Shown in pieces: positions 16,466-26,375 of a stretch of 64,000 nt of DNA. The first letter of the stretch is position 1. Each line of letters starts with the position of its first letter. Source of the stretch: JABDQZ01 sp963801985 (GTDB lineage: Bacteria > Pseudomonadota > Gammaproteobacteria > Chromatiales > Chromatiaceae); contig CAWDGV010000002.1 of NCBI GenBank assembly GCA_963801985.1, positions 62,001-126,000 on the forward strand. The letters are read 5' to 3'. Under the pieces are notes generated by a model. That model was not told the origin of the DNA. It searched no databases and was given only the letters and a program-made list of their open reading frames with translations. The position numbers and the translations under genes were made by a program.

Positions 16466-18571
16466 TTAATTCATGGTTAGGCTTTCTTTAACAATTTTCG
16501 GTGTTACAAAGATCAGCAGCTCTCTGTTGTCATCAACCGTTGCTGTTGACCTGAACAGGAAACCAAGGTAAGGAAGATCACCAAACATAGGTACTTTTGA
16601 TGTAGCCGTACTGGTTTTCTTCTCGAAGACGCCACCTAAAACTACCGTTTCGCCATTATCAACCAATACCGTAGTATCGATCTCCTGTTTCGCTATCGCA
16701 GGCTCACTTGATTCCGGAATAAATTCCGGAGAATCTTTTGTTATCAGAAGATTCATCAAGATGCGGTCATCTGGCGTAATCTGCGGTGTAACTTCGAGTT
16801 TCAGCACGGCTTCTTTAAATTCTGTCTCTGTACCCTGGTCACTGGTAGTAGAATAAGGAATCTCGTAACCTTCTTTAATTACAGCCGTATTTTTATCGGC
16901 GGTAATAACTCGTGGGCTGGAAACAATCTCACCCTTACCTTCATCTTCCATGGCTTCGAGCTCAAGTGAAATAATCTGGTTACCCAGTTTTGCCAGCACA
17001 AAATCGATACCACCAAAGGCAGCTGACGGTGCCAGGTCAACCAATATATCGCCTACTGTTGAACCATCGATACTGCCTGCCAACGAACCACTGATATCCA
17101 GGTTCTGACCACGTACATCAATGGACGGATCCTGGCTCATACCCATACGTACACCGAGCTCCTTGCCAAAGTTATCGGTTGCCGAAACAATTCTGGATTC
17201 AATCAGAACCTGCCTGACCGGCACATCCAGCTTGGACAGCAGATCCCTGATTTCTTCCAGTTTTTCTGATGTATCCTGAATCAGAAGTGAATTGGTGCGA
17301 ACATCAACGGTAACGTTACCTCTTTCTGGTGTTAACAGTTGATTGCCTTCCTGTTTCAGTAAGTCTGCCATATCAGCAGCCTTGGCATAATTCACCATTA
17401 CCAGTTCTGAACGCAGAGGCGCCAGTTCACGAATTTCTTTCTTGGCTTCCAGCTCGTTTTTCTCCCAGTTGGCAATCTCCTGGGTTGGAGCAATCAATAT
17501 AACATTGTCTGTCTGTCGCATCGAAAGGCCCTTGGTGCGCAGAATAATGTCCATTGCCTGGTCCCAGGGAACGTTTTTCAGCCTCAGGGTAACATTGCCG
17601 GTTACCGTGTCACTGACAACCATGTTAAGGCCGGTAAAGTCAGCCATTAACTGCAAGACAGACCGGACTTCAATATCCTGGAAATTAAGCGATAAACGAT
17701 CACCGGTAAAAATACGTTTCTCCAGTTTCGCCTGCTCAACCTCTTTCTTGGTCATCGGACGAACTTCAAGCACATAAGATTCATTTAACTGGTACGCAAG
17801 ATGATCATAATCACCAATGGCATCAACCTCGATGCGAACGTTATTGCCTGTCTGCCTGGTTTCTATGCTCTGCACCGGTGTAGCAAAATCTGAGACATCA
17901 AGCTTTCTGGATAAATCTTCACCCAGTTGACTGTCAATGACTTCAAGCACCAGTTTGCCGCCTTCGGTGCGCATATCAACGACAGCATCATCATTGGACA
18001 GATTGATAATGACTTCGGCTTTACCACTCTCACCACGTTTAAAATCTATCACTTTAACCATGCTGGTTGGTGCTGTACTCACCATACCGGAATCTGCCGC
18101 AGTAATTTGGGTACTGGTTGTGGATGTACCCGAACCGGAGCCGCCACTGATATCAACAACCACCTGGTTGCCTTCAGACGAGATCGAATGACTTACTGCC
18201 GAAACCAGGTTTAACACAACACGTGTTTTATCACCCGCTTCAACCGCTGTCACAGAACGCGCCATACCTACACCTATCGACTGTGATTTTTTAGCTAAAG
18301 CGCTGTTGGTATTTTCCAGGTCAATAGCAATCCTGGCCGGGTTATCGGTTGAAAAACTGGCTGGCTTGGTCACAGGCTCATCAAGTGTCAAAATTACCTG
18401 GACCTTGTTGCCAGGAAGTGCCGAGAAACTGATGTCCCTGAGCGTGTTAGCTGATGCCGTCGAATAGCCGAGAAGCAGAAATACCAGCGCAACCGGTAAT
18501 TTCCTGACTACCATCCCGGCACGCAACTGGGCAATTAATCCAACAAATTGCTTTCTATAAAAATGATTCAT
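16466..18571 (-). CDS. pilQ: Type IV pilus secretin PilQ
   Basis: The 701-residue outer-membrane secretin forms the pore through which the pilus exits. A hydrophobic signal sequence ends near STASA (residue 41). Two AMIN domains (about 45-140 and 170-260) probably bind peptidoglycan. An STN/N0 domain follows near 295-360, then an N1 domain. The C-terminal secretin domain contains VPMFGDLPYLGFLFRS near 665. The ATG follows AGAGGT. It is the last gene of pilMNOPQ, followed by a terminator. Confidence 0.96.
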   Translation of the reverse strand: MNHFYRKQFVGLIAQLRAGMVVRKLPVALVFLLLGYSTASANTLRDISFSALPGNKVQVILTLDEPVTKPASFSTDNPARIAIDLENTNSALAKKSQSIGVGMARSVTAVEAGDKTRVVLNLVSAVSHSISSEGNQVVVDISGGSGSGTSTTSTQITAADSGMVSTAPTSMVKVIDFKRGESGKAEVIINLSNDDAVVDMRTEGGKLVLEVIDSQLGEDLSRKLDVSDFATPVQSIETRQTGNNVRIEVDAIGDYDHLAYQLNESYVLEVRPMTKKEVEQAKLEKRIFTGDRLSLNFQDIEVRSVLQLMADFTGLNMVVSDTVTGNVTLRLKNVPWDQAMDIILRTKGLSMRQTDNVILIAPTQEIANWEKNELEAKKEIRELAPLRSELVMVNYAKAADMADLLKQEGNQLLTPERGNVTVDVRTNSLLIQDTSEKLEEIRDLLSKLDVPVRQVLIESRIVSATDNFGKELGVRMGMSQDPSIDVRGQNLDISGSLAGSIDGSTVGDILVDLAPSAAFGGIDFVLAKLGNQIISLELEAMEDEGKGEIVSSPRVITADKNTAVIKEGYEIPYSTTSDQGTETEFKEAVLKLEVTPQITPDDRILMNLLITKDSPEFIPESSEPAIAKQEIDTTVLVDNGETVVLGGVFEKKTSTATSKVPMFGDLPYLGFLFRSTATVDDNRELLIFVTPKIVKESLTMN

Positions 18572-18588
18572 TTTAGTACCTCTGCTCC

Positions 18589-19110
18589 CTATTCTTCGCC
18601 AAGCGCAACATTAGCCTGCCGCTCGATATATCCGCCCTGTCCGTCCTGAATAATTTCAGTCAGTTCAATTTTTTCTTCTGATACACGGTCGATCTTGCCG
18701 TAATTCATACCCATGTAATTACCTGTTTTGACACGATGAATTGTGCCATCTTTCGTGCTCACCAGGCCCCAGGTAAAGTCATCCTGCTCAAGCGTTCCAA
18801 CCATACGCAGAGAATCCAGCGCAAAACCCTCAAGCTCTTCTTTTCTTCGATTAAAATCAGGCATTAAGCCACTACCCTGGGCAACATTGGCCTGTGTTTC
18901 CGGAGCCTGTTCCGGAGCAAACGGATTGCGCAATTCCGCCGAAGCATAAGTATGTGTCTCGACTTCCTTGATTTCAGGCAATGGCTCTATACGGCCAGGT
19001 GGTCTTTGTTTCACTTCTTCAACAAAACCCCTCAAGTCAGTCATATCCTGACTGGCACAACCCGTCAGGCCCACCAGCAATAGAGAAGATAACAGTGTAC
19101 GCAGATTCAT
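18589..19110 (-). CDS. pilP: Type IV pilus assembly lipoprotein PilP
   Basis: The 173-residue protein has a signal with lipobox LTGC (lipidated Cys near residue 18) and conserved LRNPFAP near 60. PilP is an inner-membrane-anchored lipoprotein that bridges PilN/PilO to PilQ. The ATG at 19110 shares its A with the pilO stop (TGATG) and has AGGAG upstream; a GTG three bases earlier is an alternative. Confidence 0.95.
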   Translation of the reverse strand: MNLRTLLSSLLLVGLTGCASQDMTDLRGFVEEVKQRPPGRIEPLPEIKEVETHTYASAELRNPFAPEQAPETQANVAQGSGLMPDFNRRKEELEGFALDSLRMVGTLEQDDFTWGLVSTKDGTIHRVKTGNYMGMNYGKIDRVSEEKIELTEIIQDGQGGYIERQANVALGEE

Positions 19111-19712
19111 CACTGGCTCTCCTCATCAAGATAACGATAAGTTTTGGCAGTCGCTTTCATTACCAGGTTCTCAGCTGCACCTGTTTCAGTCTTTTTAGCT
19201 GGCATAATTGTAATGTCATGTATCGTCACGATTCTCGGTAATGCCGCAAGGCCACTGACAAATTCACCAAATTCATGATATTTACCCAGCACCGTGATAC
19301 TGATGGGCAACTCGGCATAGAATTCCCTGGGAACCTCACTCTGCGGTTTGAACAATTCAAACTCGAGTCCTGCTGCCAGTCCTGTCTGTGAAACGTCCAC
19401 CAACAGGTCAGGCACTTCGGTCTTATCCGGTAACTGGCGCAGCATAGCGCCAAAAGTATCTTTCATTTCTGCAAGCTGCTGCTTATAGCTTTCCAGGTTT
19501 ACGGCCTTTGCCTGCTTGTCTTCAAATTCTCGTTTCAGATCAGCTTCTTCTGCCTGGGCTCTTTCCAGCCTGACAAACTGCTCCTGGGTATCGTAGTAAT
19601 ACACACCAGCACCGATTCCAACACAGAGAATCAGGATAATGATAAGTTTGACGATAAATGGAAACTCGCCAATATCATTCAGATCAAGTTGATTCAGTTC
19701 TTCCAGATTCAC
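19110..19712 (-). CDS. pilO: Type IV pilus alignment protein PilO
   Basis: The 200-residue bitopic inner-membrane protein has one transmembrane helix (FIVKLIIILILCVGIGAGVYY, about 19-39), a periplasmic coiled coil (about 45-80) and a ferredoxin-like C-terminal fold. It pairs with PilN to link the motor to PilP-PilQ. It overlaps pilN and pilP by a few bases. Confidence 0.95.
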   Translation of the reverse strand: MNLEELNQLDLNDIGEFPFIVKLIIILILCVGIGAGVYYYDTQEQFVRLERAQAEEADLKREFEDKQAKAVNLESYKQQLAEMKDTFGAMLRQLPDKTEVPDLLVDVSQTGLAAGLEFELFKPQSEVPREFYAELPISITVLGKYHEFGEFVSGLAALPRIVTIHDITIMPAKKTETGAAENLVMKATAKTYRYLDEESQ

Positions 19713-20272
19713 TGTTCTTCATCCTTCTTTTTTGGCCCCACCTGACTTGCTGTCAGTTTGAAGTGACTGAAGCCCGTGCCTGTTTTATCCTTGTTTTCAA
19801 TAATTTTCAGTACCGGATTATTCAACCAGCGCGTGCCTTCAATGTTGCGCATGTAAGATGAAACCCGGGCATTTGATTGCGCACGGCCTTCAAAAGAAAC
19901 CTGCGCTCCGGCCTGGTTAACCTGGGTCAGGAAAACACCTTCTGGCAGAGTCGTCACAATCTCATCCATTAAACGTACGATTTGTGGACGGCTGCCTTGC
20001 AGCTGGGTAATAACATTCATGCGTGAAAGCAGCTGTGCCTTGGTTTTTTCCAGTTCACGTATTTCACGAATACGCTCATCAACTGCAACAATTTCTCTTT
20101 TAATGTAATTATTTCTGTTGTGCTGATGGGTAATATTGTTTTCATTGTGCCAGTGCCAGCCACCCATAACAGCACCGGTTAAAATGACGAACATCAGCAT
20201 CATCATCAGAAAATCCTGAAGATGTTTCTTGCGTAATTCCTCTCGCCATGGGAGCAGGTTAATCTTAGCCAT
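19709..20272 (-). CDS. pilN: Type IV pilus assembly protein PilN
   Basis: The cytoplasmic N-terminus MAKINLLPWREELRKK is the conserved PilM-binding INLLPWR motif. A transmembrane helix follows near 20-42, then a periplasmic coiled coil and a globular domain, 187 residues in all. The ATG at 20272 is preferred over a TTG at 20281 because homologues start at the MA[KR]INLLPWR position. It is 1 bp from the pilM stop. Confidence 0.95.
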   Translation of the reverse strand: MAKINLLPWREELRKKHLQDFLMMMLMFVILTGAVMGGWHWHNENNITHQHNRNNYIKREIVAVDERIREIRELEKTKAQLLSRMNVITQLQGSRPQIVRLMDEIVTTLPEGVFLTQVNQAGAQVSFEGRAQSNARVSSYMRNIEGTRWLNNPVLKIIENKDKTGTGFSHFKLTASQVGPKKKDEEQ

Positions 20273-20273
20273 A

Positions 20274-21347
20274 TCAGTCAAAACTCCTTAACGCCAGTCC
20301 ACAGGCAATCATCATTGCGGGCGCATCATTACTGAGGCTCTGCGCCTTCACCCTGGAAGCAACAGACATGTTGGCAAAAGGATTTGCAATCGAAGTGCTG
20401 ACACCCAGTTTTTCTTCAATCAGATCATCAATTCCCACTATTGAAGAACTGCCTCCGGCCAACACAATCATATCAACTTCACTGAAAGCACTGGCTGAAT
20501 AGAAAAACTGCAAAGAACGGCTGACTTGCTGAGCCATTGCTTCCTTGAAAGGCTCCAGTACTTCTGGAATGTAGTTATCCGGCAGACCACCCTGTCGCTT
20601 GGCCATGCCAGCCTCTTCATTTGACAGGCCATAGCGGCGCTGAATTTCTTCCGTCAGCTGTTTACCACCAAAATTCTGTTCACGTGTATAGATGATATGA
20701 CCATCATGTAAAACGTTTAATGTCGTTGTCGTGGCACCAACGTCTGCTACTGCCACCGTCAGGTCCTTGCCCTGGTTTGGCCACTGGGACGCAATCTGCA
20801 CACTCGCGTTTTCCATTGCATAGGCCTCCACATCGACAACACCGGCTTCCAGGCCGGCAATTTCGAGTGCGTCAACCCGATCTTCGACATTCTCACTTCG
20901 AGAAGCCGCAAGCAGTACATCGACCATGTCAGCATTTTTATCTGATGGCCCCTGCACCTCGTAATCAAGATTAACTTCTTCCAGTGGATACGGAATGTAT
21001 TGATCTGCTTCCAGCTGAATCTGCGCACTCAGTTCTTTATCAGACAGAGAGGCCGGCATGCTGATGACACGTGTAATCACAGCAGAACCGGCTACAGCAA
21101 CAGCTGCTCTTTTAGCCTTGGTCCCGGAGCGTTTTACAACGTTTTTGATCGCCTGCCCAACGGCTTCCACATCTGCAATATTTTTCTCGACCACAGATTC
21201 GGGTGGCAGCGGCTCAACACCATAGCTTTCCACTCGATATTGAATTCCATCACGGCCGCTGGATTGACTTAGCTCAAGCAGTTTGACTGCTGTCGAACTG
21301 ATGTCCAGGCCGAGCATAATTGTTGATTTGCGTCCTAACAGGAACAT
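20274..21347 (-). CDS. pilM: Type IV pilus assembly protein PilM (actin-like ATPase)
   Basis: The 357-residue FtsA/actin-fold cytoplasmic protein has a phosphate-binding motif LGLDISSTAVKLLEL near residue 12, AVADVGATTTTLNV near 195 and VLAGGSSSIVGI near 300. It binds PilN on the cytoplasmic face of the pilus machine. It is first in pilMNOPQ and divergent from mrcA, as in Pseudomonas and Neisseria relatives. Confidence 0.96.
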   Translation of the reverse strand: MFLLGRKSTIMLGLDISSTAVKLLELSQSSGRDGIQYRVESYGVEPLPPESVVEKNIADVEAVGQAIKNVVKRSGTKAKRAAVAVAGSAVITRVISMPASLSDKELSAQIQLEADQYIPYPLEEVNLDYEVQGPSDKNADMVDVLLAASRSENVEDRVDALEIAGLEAGVVDVEAYAMENASVQIASQWPNQGKDLTVAVADVGATTTTLNVLHDGHIIYTREQNFGGKQLTEEIQRRYGLSNEEAGMAKRQGGLPDNYIPEVLEPFKEAMAQQVSRSLQFFYSASAFSEVDMIVLAGGSSSIVGIDDLIEEKLGVSTSIANPFANMSVASRVKAQSLSNDAPAMMIACGLALRSFD

Positions 21348-21415
21348 GATTTCCCTTTTAATTTTCTATGCCTTAGCGGCATTACTTAAAATTTTAATTA
21401 ACTATATTGACTAAC

Positions 21416-21444
21416 TATATAGCAACTAAATGTTTTTTTGTGAA
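21416..21444 (-). promoter_or_regulatory. Predicted sigma-70 promoter of pilMNOPQ
   Basis: The minus strand carries TTCACA (21439-21444), a 17-bp spacer and TATATA (21416-21421), about 70 bp before pilM. It lies in the 202-bp divergent interval with mrcA; a clear mrcA promoter was not found there. Confidence 0.4.
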
Positions 21445-21549
21445 GCTTTTTCTTAAAAAATGTTTCAAACCTATTGATTTACTTCTGCTAACATTGTCGT
21501 CCATTACTTTCAGAACTTTAATTTTTTCTTCACAAAATCTAAATTTTTT

Positions 21550-24042
21550 ATGAAACGGCTGGTATCAATAACCAAATTTTTTCTCATTCTCGGTATTTTC
21601 GGCGCCATTTTAGGTGCCACTGCTGCTATCGGTGTTTATTATTACCTGAAGCCTAATCTGCCCTCTATTGATAGTCTGAAAGATGTGCAACTTCAAGTTC
21701 CACTGAGAATTTATTCAAAAGATGGGCTCTTGATCTCAGAATACGGAGAAAAAAGGCGAATTCCGCTAAAGTTTGAACAGCTCCCGCCGCAAATGGTTAA
21801 TGCTTTTTTAGCCGCCGAAGATGACCGTTTTTACGAACACCCCGGTGTTGATTACCAGGGACTGATACGCGCTGCAGTTCAACTGGCTCTAACCGGTCAG
21901 AAAAAGCAGGGCGGAAGTACCATCACCATGCAGGTTGCCCGTAATTTCTTTCTTTCCAAGAAAAAAACCTACCTGCGCAAGCTCAATGAAATTTTCCTGG
22001 CATTAAAAATAGACGAGGAACTCAGCAAAAATGATGTCCTCACCCTCTACCTGAACAAGATCTTCCTTGGGCACAGGGCCTATGGCGTGGGCGCTGCAGC
22101 CCAGGTTTACTATGGCAAACCTGTCGATGAACTCACATTACCGCAAATTGCCATGATAGCCGGCCTGCCTAAGGCGCCATCCAGCTACAACCCGATTACC
22201 AACCCTGATCGCGCCATTATTCGAAGAAACTATGTCCTGGACCGTATGCAGCAGCTTGGATTTATCGGCGCAGAAGAGGCAGAAGCCGCCCGCCAGGCGC
22301 CGGTAAGCGCTGAACGCCATACAGCCAATATTGAACTGGAGGCACCTTATATTGCAGAAATGGCCCGTAATGAGGTTTATGAGCTGTATGGCGCTGAAAG
22401 TTATACCAGTGGCTATTCGGTATACACCAGCATCGATTCGACAATGCAGCAAAAAGCCGTCGAAGCCGTACAACTGGTATGCAATGCCTATGACAAGCGC
22501 CATGGCTATCGCGGACCGGTCTCTGTTCTCGATACATCGATCCTTGCTGACAATGACAAAATGGATGAAATCATCGATGAAACGGCTACGGTAGCAACAC
22601 TGCTTCCCGGCATTGTTAGCCAGCTGCGTGAACAGGAAATTGATGTGTACCTGGGAGACGCACAAACAATCACCATCCCGTGGCAGGGACTGCAATGGGC
22701 TCGCACCTATATTGATGAAGATAAACGCAAGGCCAAACCCAAAAAAGCCGCTGATATCCTGGTACCGGCTGCATTGATTTACGTGCTCGAAGAAACATCC
22801 GAAAAAGAAAAAGACGATGTCGGCAATCTGAAAAAGTACTGGCGCCTGGCACAAATACCTGCCGTCAACGGTGCCCTGGTATCCATTGATCCTCATGATG
22901 GTGCGATCAACAGTCTCGTTGGCGGCTATGATTTTTACCAGAACAAATTCAATCGCGCTATTCAGGCCAAACGTCAACCCGGTTCCGGTTTCAAGGCATT
23001 TATCTATTCTGCCGCCCTGGAAAATGGCTTTACCGCGGCAAGCCTGATCAATGATGCACCGGTAGTTTTTGAAGACTCCGGCCTGGAAACAGCATGGCGT
23101 CCGGAAAACTACAGCGGCAAGTTTTTTGGCCCGACTCGTCTGCGTTATGCATTGACCAAGTCCCGTAACCTGGTATCAATACGCCTGTTACGCAGCATGG
23201 GTGTCAATAAGGCACTGGAACATATCGAGAAATTTGGATTTTCCAAAGACGAGCTACCGCACAACCTGTCACTGGCCCTGGGAAGCGCCAATGTCACACC
23301 CATGCAAATGGCTCGCGGCTACAGCGTTCTGGCAAATGGCGGTTTCCTGATAGACCCTTACCTCATTTCCCGGATCGAAAAGAACGGTGAAGAAATAATT
23401 TTTCAGGCATCTCCCAGAATTGCCTGTGATGGCTGTGAAACACTATCGAAAAACATCATTGAAGCAACTATCCCTGTAGCAGAGCCGGTAGCCGGCGAGT
23501 CTGAGCCGTTAACAGAATATGCACCCAGGGCCATCAGCAAGGAAAACCGATACATCATGTATTCCATGATGCAGGATGTGATTACCCGTGGAACAGCAAC
23601 AAAGGCAAGAGTGTTGAATCGTAAAGACCTTGCCGGCAAAACCGGGACAACCAACGATCAGCGCGACGCCTGGTTTAATGGATATAACCAGTCAATCGTA
23701 ACCACGGCATGGGTTGGCTTTGATAACAATAAAAAGCTGGGGCGTGGCGAAGTCGGCGGAAAAGCGGCCCTGCCTGCCTGGATTCACTTCATGCGTGCTG
23801 CCCTGCAAAAATACCCCAGGGACAAATCACCGGCTATGCCAGATGGCATGCTGACTATCCGTATCGATCCCAAAACCGGCAAGCTGGCTTCGATTGATCA
23901 GAAAGATGCCATTTTTGAAGTCTTCAGAGCTGGCCACGCGCCTACCGAAAGAGCTTTCAGTACCGAGCCGCTGGTTAATCCGGAAGAATCAGGGGATCCG
24001 GCAGAAGTCACGCCAACAACAGAAGCTGAAGAGCTGTTTTAA
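21550..24042 (+). CDS. mrcA: Penicillin-binding protein 1A (bifunctional peptidoglycan synthase)
   Basis: The 830-residue class A PBP has an N-terminal membrane anchor (about 8-30). The GT51 glycosyltransferase domain contains EDDRFYEHPGVD near residue 93 and the GGSTITMQVARN motif near 122. An OB-fold insert lies near 300-410. The transpeptidase domain has the SxxK-like GSGFKAF near 480, an SRN-type motif (KSRNLVS) near 540 and KTGTT near 700. It polymerises and cross-links peptidoglycan at the inner membrane. Divergence from pilM is conserved (ponA in Pseudomonas). It ends 9 bp from the convergent gltA stop. Confidence 0.96.
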   Translation: MKRLVSITKFFLILGIFGAILGATAAIGVYYYLKPNLPSIDSLKDVQLQVPLRIYSKDGLLISEYGEKRRIPLKFEQLPPQMVNAFLAAEDDRFYEHPGVDYQGLIRAAVQLALTGQKKQGGSTITMQVARNFFLSKKKTYLRKLNEIFLALKIDEELSKNDVLTLYLNKIFLGHRAYGVGAAAQVYYGKPVDELTLPQIAMIAGLPKAPSSYNPITNPDRAIIRRNYVLDRMQQLGFIGAEEAEAARQAPVSAERHTANIELEAPYIAEMARNEVYELYGAESYTSGYSVYTSIDSTMQQKAVEAVQLVCNAYDKRHGYRGPVSVLDTSILADNDKMDEIIDETATVATLLPGIVSQLREQEIDVYLGDAQTITIPWQGLQWARTYIDEDKRKAKPKKAADILVPAALIYVLEETSEKEKDDVGNLKKYWRLAQIPAVNGALVSIDPHDGAINSLVGGYDFYQNKFNRAIQAKRQPGSGFKAFIYSAALENGFTAASLINDAPVVFEDSGLETAWRPENYSGKFFGPTRLRYALTKSRNLVSIRLLRSMGVNKALEHIEKFGFSKDELPHNLSLALGSANVTPMQMARGYSVLANGGFLIDPYLISRIEKNGEEIIFQASPRIACDGCETLSKNIIEATIPVAEPVAGESEPLTEYAPRAISKENRYIMYSMMQDVITRGTATKARVLNRKDLAGKTGTTNDQRDAWFNGYNQSIVTTAWVGFDNNKKLGRGEVGGKAALPAWIHFMRAALQKYPRDKSPAMPDGMLTIRIDPKTGKLASIDQKDAIFEVFRAGHAPTERAFSTEPLVNPEESGDPAEVTPTTEAEELF

Positions 24043-24051
24043 GCGACTCGT

Positions 24052-25335
24052 TCAGCGCTGGTCTATGGAAACATAATCCCGCTTGGGTTCACCCATGTAA
24101 ATCTGGCGCGGACGCCCAATACGCTGTTTCGGGTCGGCAATCATTTCCATCCAGTGGGCAACCCATCCGGTTGTCCTGGCAATGGCAAACATCACAGTGA
24201 ACATGTTACGTGGAATACCCAGTGCCCGGTAAATGATGCCCGAATAGAAATCCACATTGGGATAAAGCTTACGCTCGACAAAGTATTCATCTTCAAGCGC
24301 AATTTCTTCAAGGCGTAATGCCATCTCAAAAAACGGATCCTGGGTATTTACCTCGGCAAGCACCTCGTGACAGACAGAACGTATTATCTTGGCTCTCGGA
24401 TCATAATTTTTATAAACACGGTGACCAAAGCCCATCAAACGGAATGGGTCCTCTTTATCTTTTGCCTTGGCGATGTATTTATCAATATTGGACATATCCC
24501 CAATCTCTTCGAGCATATCCAGTACCGCTTCGTTGGCACCACCATGAGCCGGCCCCCACAAAGAGGCAATACCCGCAGCAATACAGGCAAACGGGTTGGC
24601 GCCGGAAGAACCAGCCAGGCGCACCGTGGAGGTCGAAGCATTCTGCTCATGATCGGCATGCAAAATGAACAACAGATTCATGGCTTTTTCAGCAATCGGA
24701 CTTAAGCGGTATTCCTCACAGGGATTGGCAAACATCATCCGTAGAAAATTCCCAACGTAACTCAGGTCATTGCGCGGATACATGATCGGCTCACCGACAT
24801 TATGCTTGTAACAGGCCGCGGCAATAGTTGGCATTTTGGCAATCATGCGGTGTGCGCTGATCTCGCGGTGACGTTCATCCTGGATATCAAGGGAATCATG
24901 ATAGAAGGCAGAAAGGGAACCTGTAACACCAACCATCATCGCCATCGGATGAGCGTCATAATGGAAACCGTTGAAGAAAGCCAACAGCGCCTCGTTCAAC
25001 ATCGTATGATGGGTAATCATATTGTTGAATTGACGATACTTATCAGCAGTTGGTAATTCACCGTTAAGCAACAGGTAAGCCACTTCCAGAAAATCACTTT
25101 TCTCGGCCAGTTGCTCAATCGGGTAACCCCGGTACCTTAAAATACCTTCATCACCGTCAATATAGGTAATACTGCTGTGACAGCTGGCCGTACTGAGAAA
25201 TCCCGGGTCATAGGTAAAAACACCCATTTCACTATACAGTGTGCTGATATCAATGGCAGGCGGGCCTTCTGTGCCACGTCTTAATTCAAGATCCACTGCA
25301 CCTATATCACCCGTTAAATTGATTTTTTTACTCAT
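24052..25335 (-). CDS. gltA: Citrate synthase
   Basis: This type II (hexameric) citrate synthase, 427 residues from MSKKINLTG, condenses acetyl-CoA and oxaloacetate. The catalytic histidines lie in the GPAHGGANEA region (near 265) and GFGHRVYKNYDPRA (near 305), with Asp in VDFYSGI near 362. The start at 25335 has GGGAG five bases upstream. It lies 17 bp after mdh on the same strand, making a maeB-mdh-gltA cluster; pairing with mdh in one unit is unusual in this part of the Pseudomonas-like order. Confidence 0.96.
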   Translation of the reverse strand: MSKKINLTGDIGAVDLELRRGTEGPPAIDISTLYSEMGVFTYDPGFLSTASCHSSITYIDGDEGILRYRGYPIEQLAEKSDFLEVAYLLLNGELPTADKYRQFNNMITHHTMLNEALLAFFNGFHYDAHPMAMMVGVTGSLSAFYHDSLDIQDERHREISAHRMIAKMPTIAAACYKHNVGEPIMYPRNDLSYVGNFLRMMFANPCEEYRLSPIAEKAMNLLFILHADHEQNASTSTVRLAGSSGANPFACIAAGIASLWGPAHGGANEAVLDMLEEIGDMSNIDKYIAKAKDKEDPFRLMGFGHRVYKNYDPRAKIIRSVCHEVLAEVNTQDPFFEMALRLEEIALEDEYFVERKLYPNVDFYSGIIYRALGIPRNMFTVMFAIARTTGWVAHWMEMIADPKQRIGRPRQIYMGEPKRDYVSIDQR

Positions 25336-25352
25336 ACGGTCTCCCAAAAACC

Positions 25353-26282
25353 TTACAGACTCGCCAGCCGTTCCAGATCACCACGTATGTAGGATACAGA
25401 TTGCCTGAACAGGGCCATTTCATCCTCATTCAGCTGTAACTCGACCACCTTTTCCAATCCACCATCGCCCAGTATACAGGGTACGCCCATGGCAATATCC
25501 GACTCCTGGAATTCACCTTCCAGTATTGCCACACATGGCAAGATTCGTTTTCTGTTGTGGCTGATCGCATCAGCCATGGCCACCACGGCAGCCCCTGGTG
25601 CATCATAAGCACTCGAAGTTTTTCTCAGCGCAAGAATTTCAGCGCCGCCATCACGGGTACGGGCTATGATTTCATCCAGTTTTTCCTGATCGATAAACTG
25701 ACCGACAGGAATTCCGTTGACTGTGCAGTAACGTGGTAAGGGTACCATTGTATCGCCATGTCCACCCAACACCAAAGTTGTAATGTCCATGGAAGAAAAA
25801 CCGGTTTCCTGAGCAATGAAATTCGCCATACGCGAAGCATCAAGCACCCCGGCCTGGCCGAATACCCGTGAACGGTCCCAGCCGGTTTTTTTCCAGGCAT
25901 AATAGGTTAATACGTCAACCGGATTAGATACAATTAATAGGGTACTGTCAGGCGCAAACTCAAGCACCTGATCCAGAATACCATCAAGAATACGGACATT
26001 GGCTTCCAGCACATCAGAACGTGACATACCCGGTTTTCTTGGCAATCCCGCAGTTACAACCACCAGGTCGGCATCTGCAATAACAACCGGATTTTCGCTG
26101 CCATACACCCTGGTATCAAAATCAAAAAATGGTGACGTCTGGCAGATATCTAGAGCCGCGCCCCTGGCCGCATCTTCACGAACATCCAGTAAAGCAATTT
26201 CTCTACAGGTTTCTTTCTCAGCCAACATCTGCGCCGCTGTTTCACCAACACGCCCAGCCCCGACAATCGCAATTTTATTCAT
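25353..26282 (-). CDS. mdh: Malate dehydrogenase (LDH-like type)
   Basis: The protein, 309 residues from MNKIAIVGAGRVGE, oxidises malate to oxaloacetate with NAD. The Rossmann GAGRVG is near residue 8, substrate-binding Arg motifs LPRKPGMSR near 82, NPVDVLTYYAWK near 120 and catalytic LGGHGDTMVPLPRY near 173. These features place it in the LDH-like malate dehydrogenase group rather than the E. coli dimeric type. An AGAGGT site precedes the start. It lies directly upstream of gltA. Confidence 0.93.
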   Translation of the reverse strand: MNKIAIVGAGRVGETAAQMLAEKETCREIALLDVREDAARGAALDICQTSPFFDFDTRVYGSENPVVIADADLVVVTAGLPRKPGMSRSDVLEANVRILDGILDQVLEFAPDSTLLIVSNPVDVLTYYAWKKTGWDRSRVFGQAGVLDASRMANFIAQETGFSSMDITTLVLGGHGDTMVPLPRYCTVNGIPVGQFIDQEKLDEIIARTRDGGAEILALRKTSSAYDAPGAAVVAMADAISHNRKRILPCVAILEGEFQESDIAMGVPCILGDGGLEKVVELQLNEDEMALFRQSVSYIRGDLERLASL

Positions 26283-26375
26283 TGTTACCTCTGTTTTTCT
26301 GCCACCGTGCAACAATAGATAATAGACGATTGTTTGCCGATCAGAGCTGGCAATGAAAAATTGAAACGAACGATG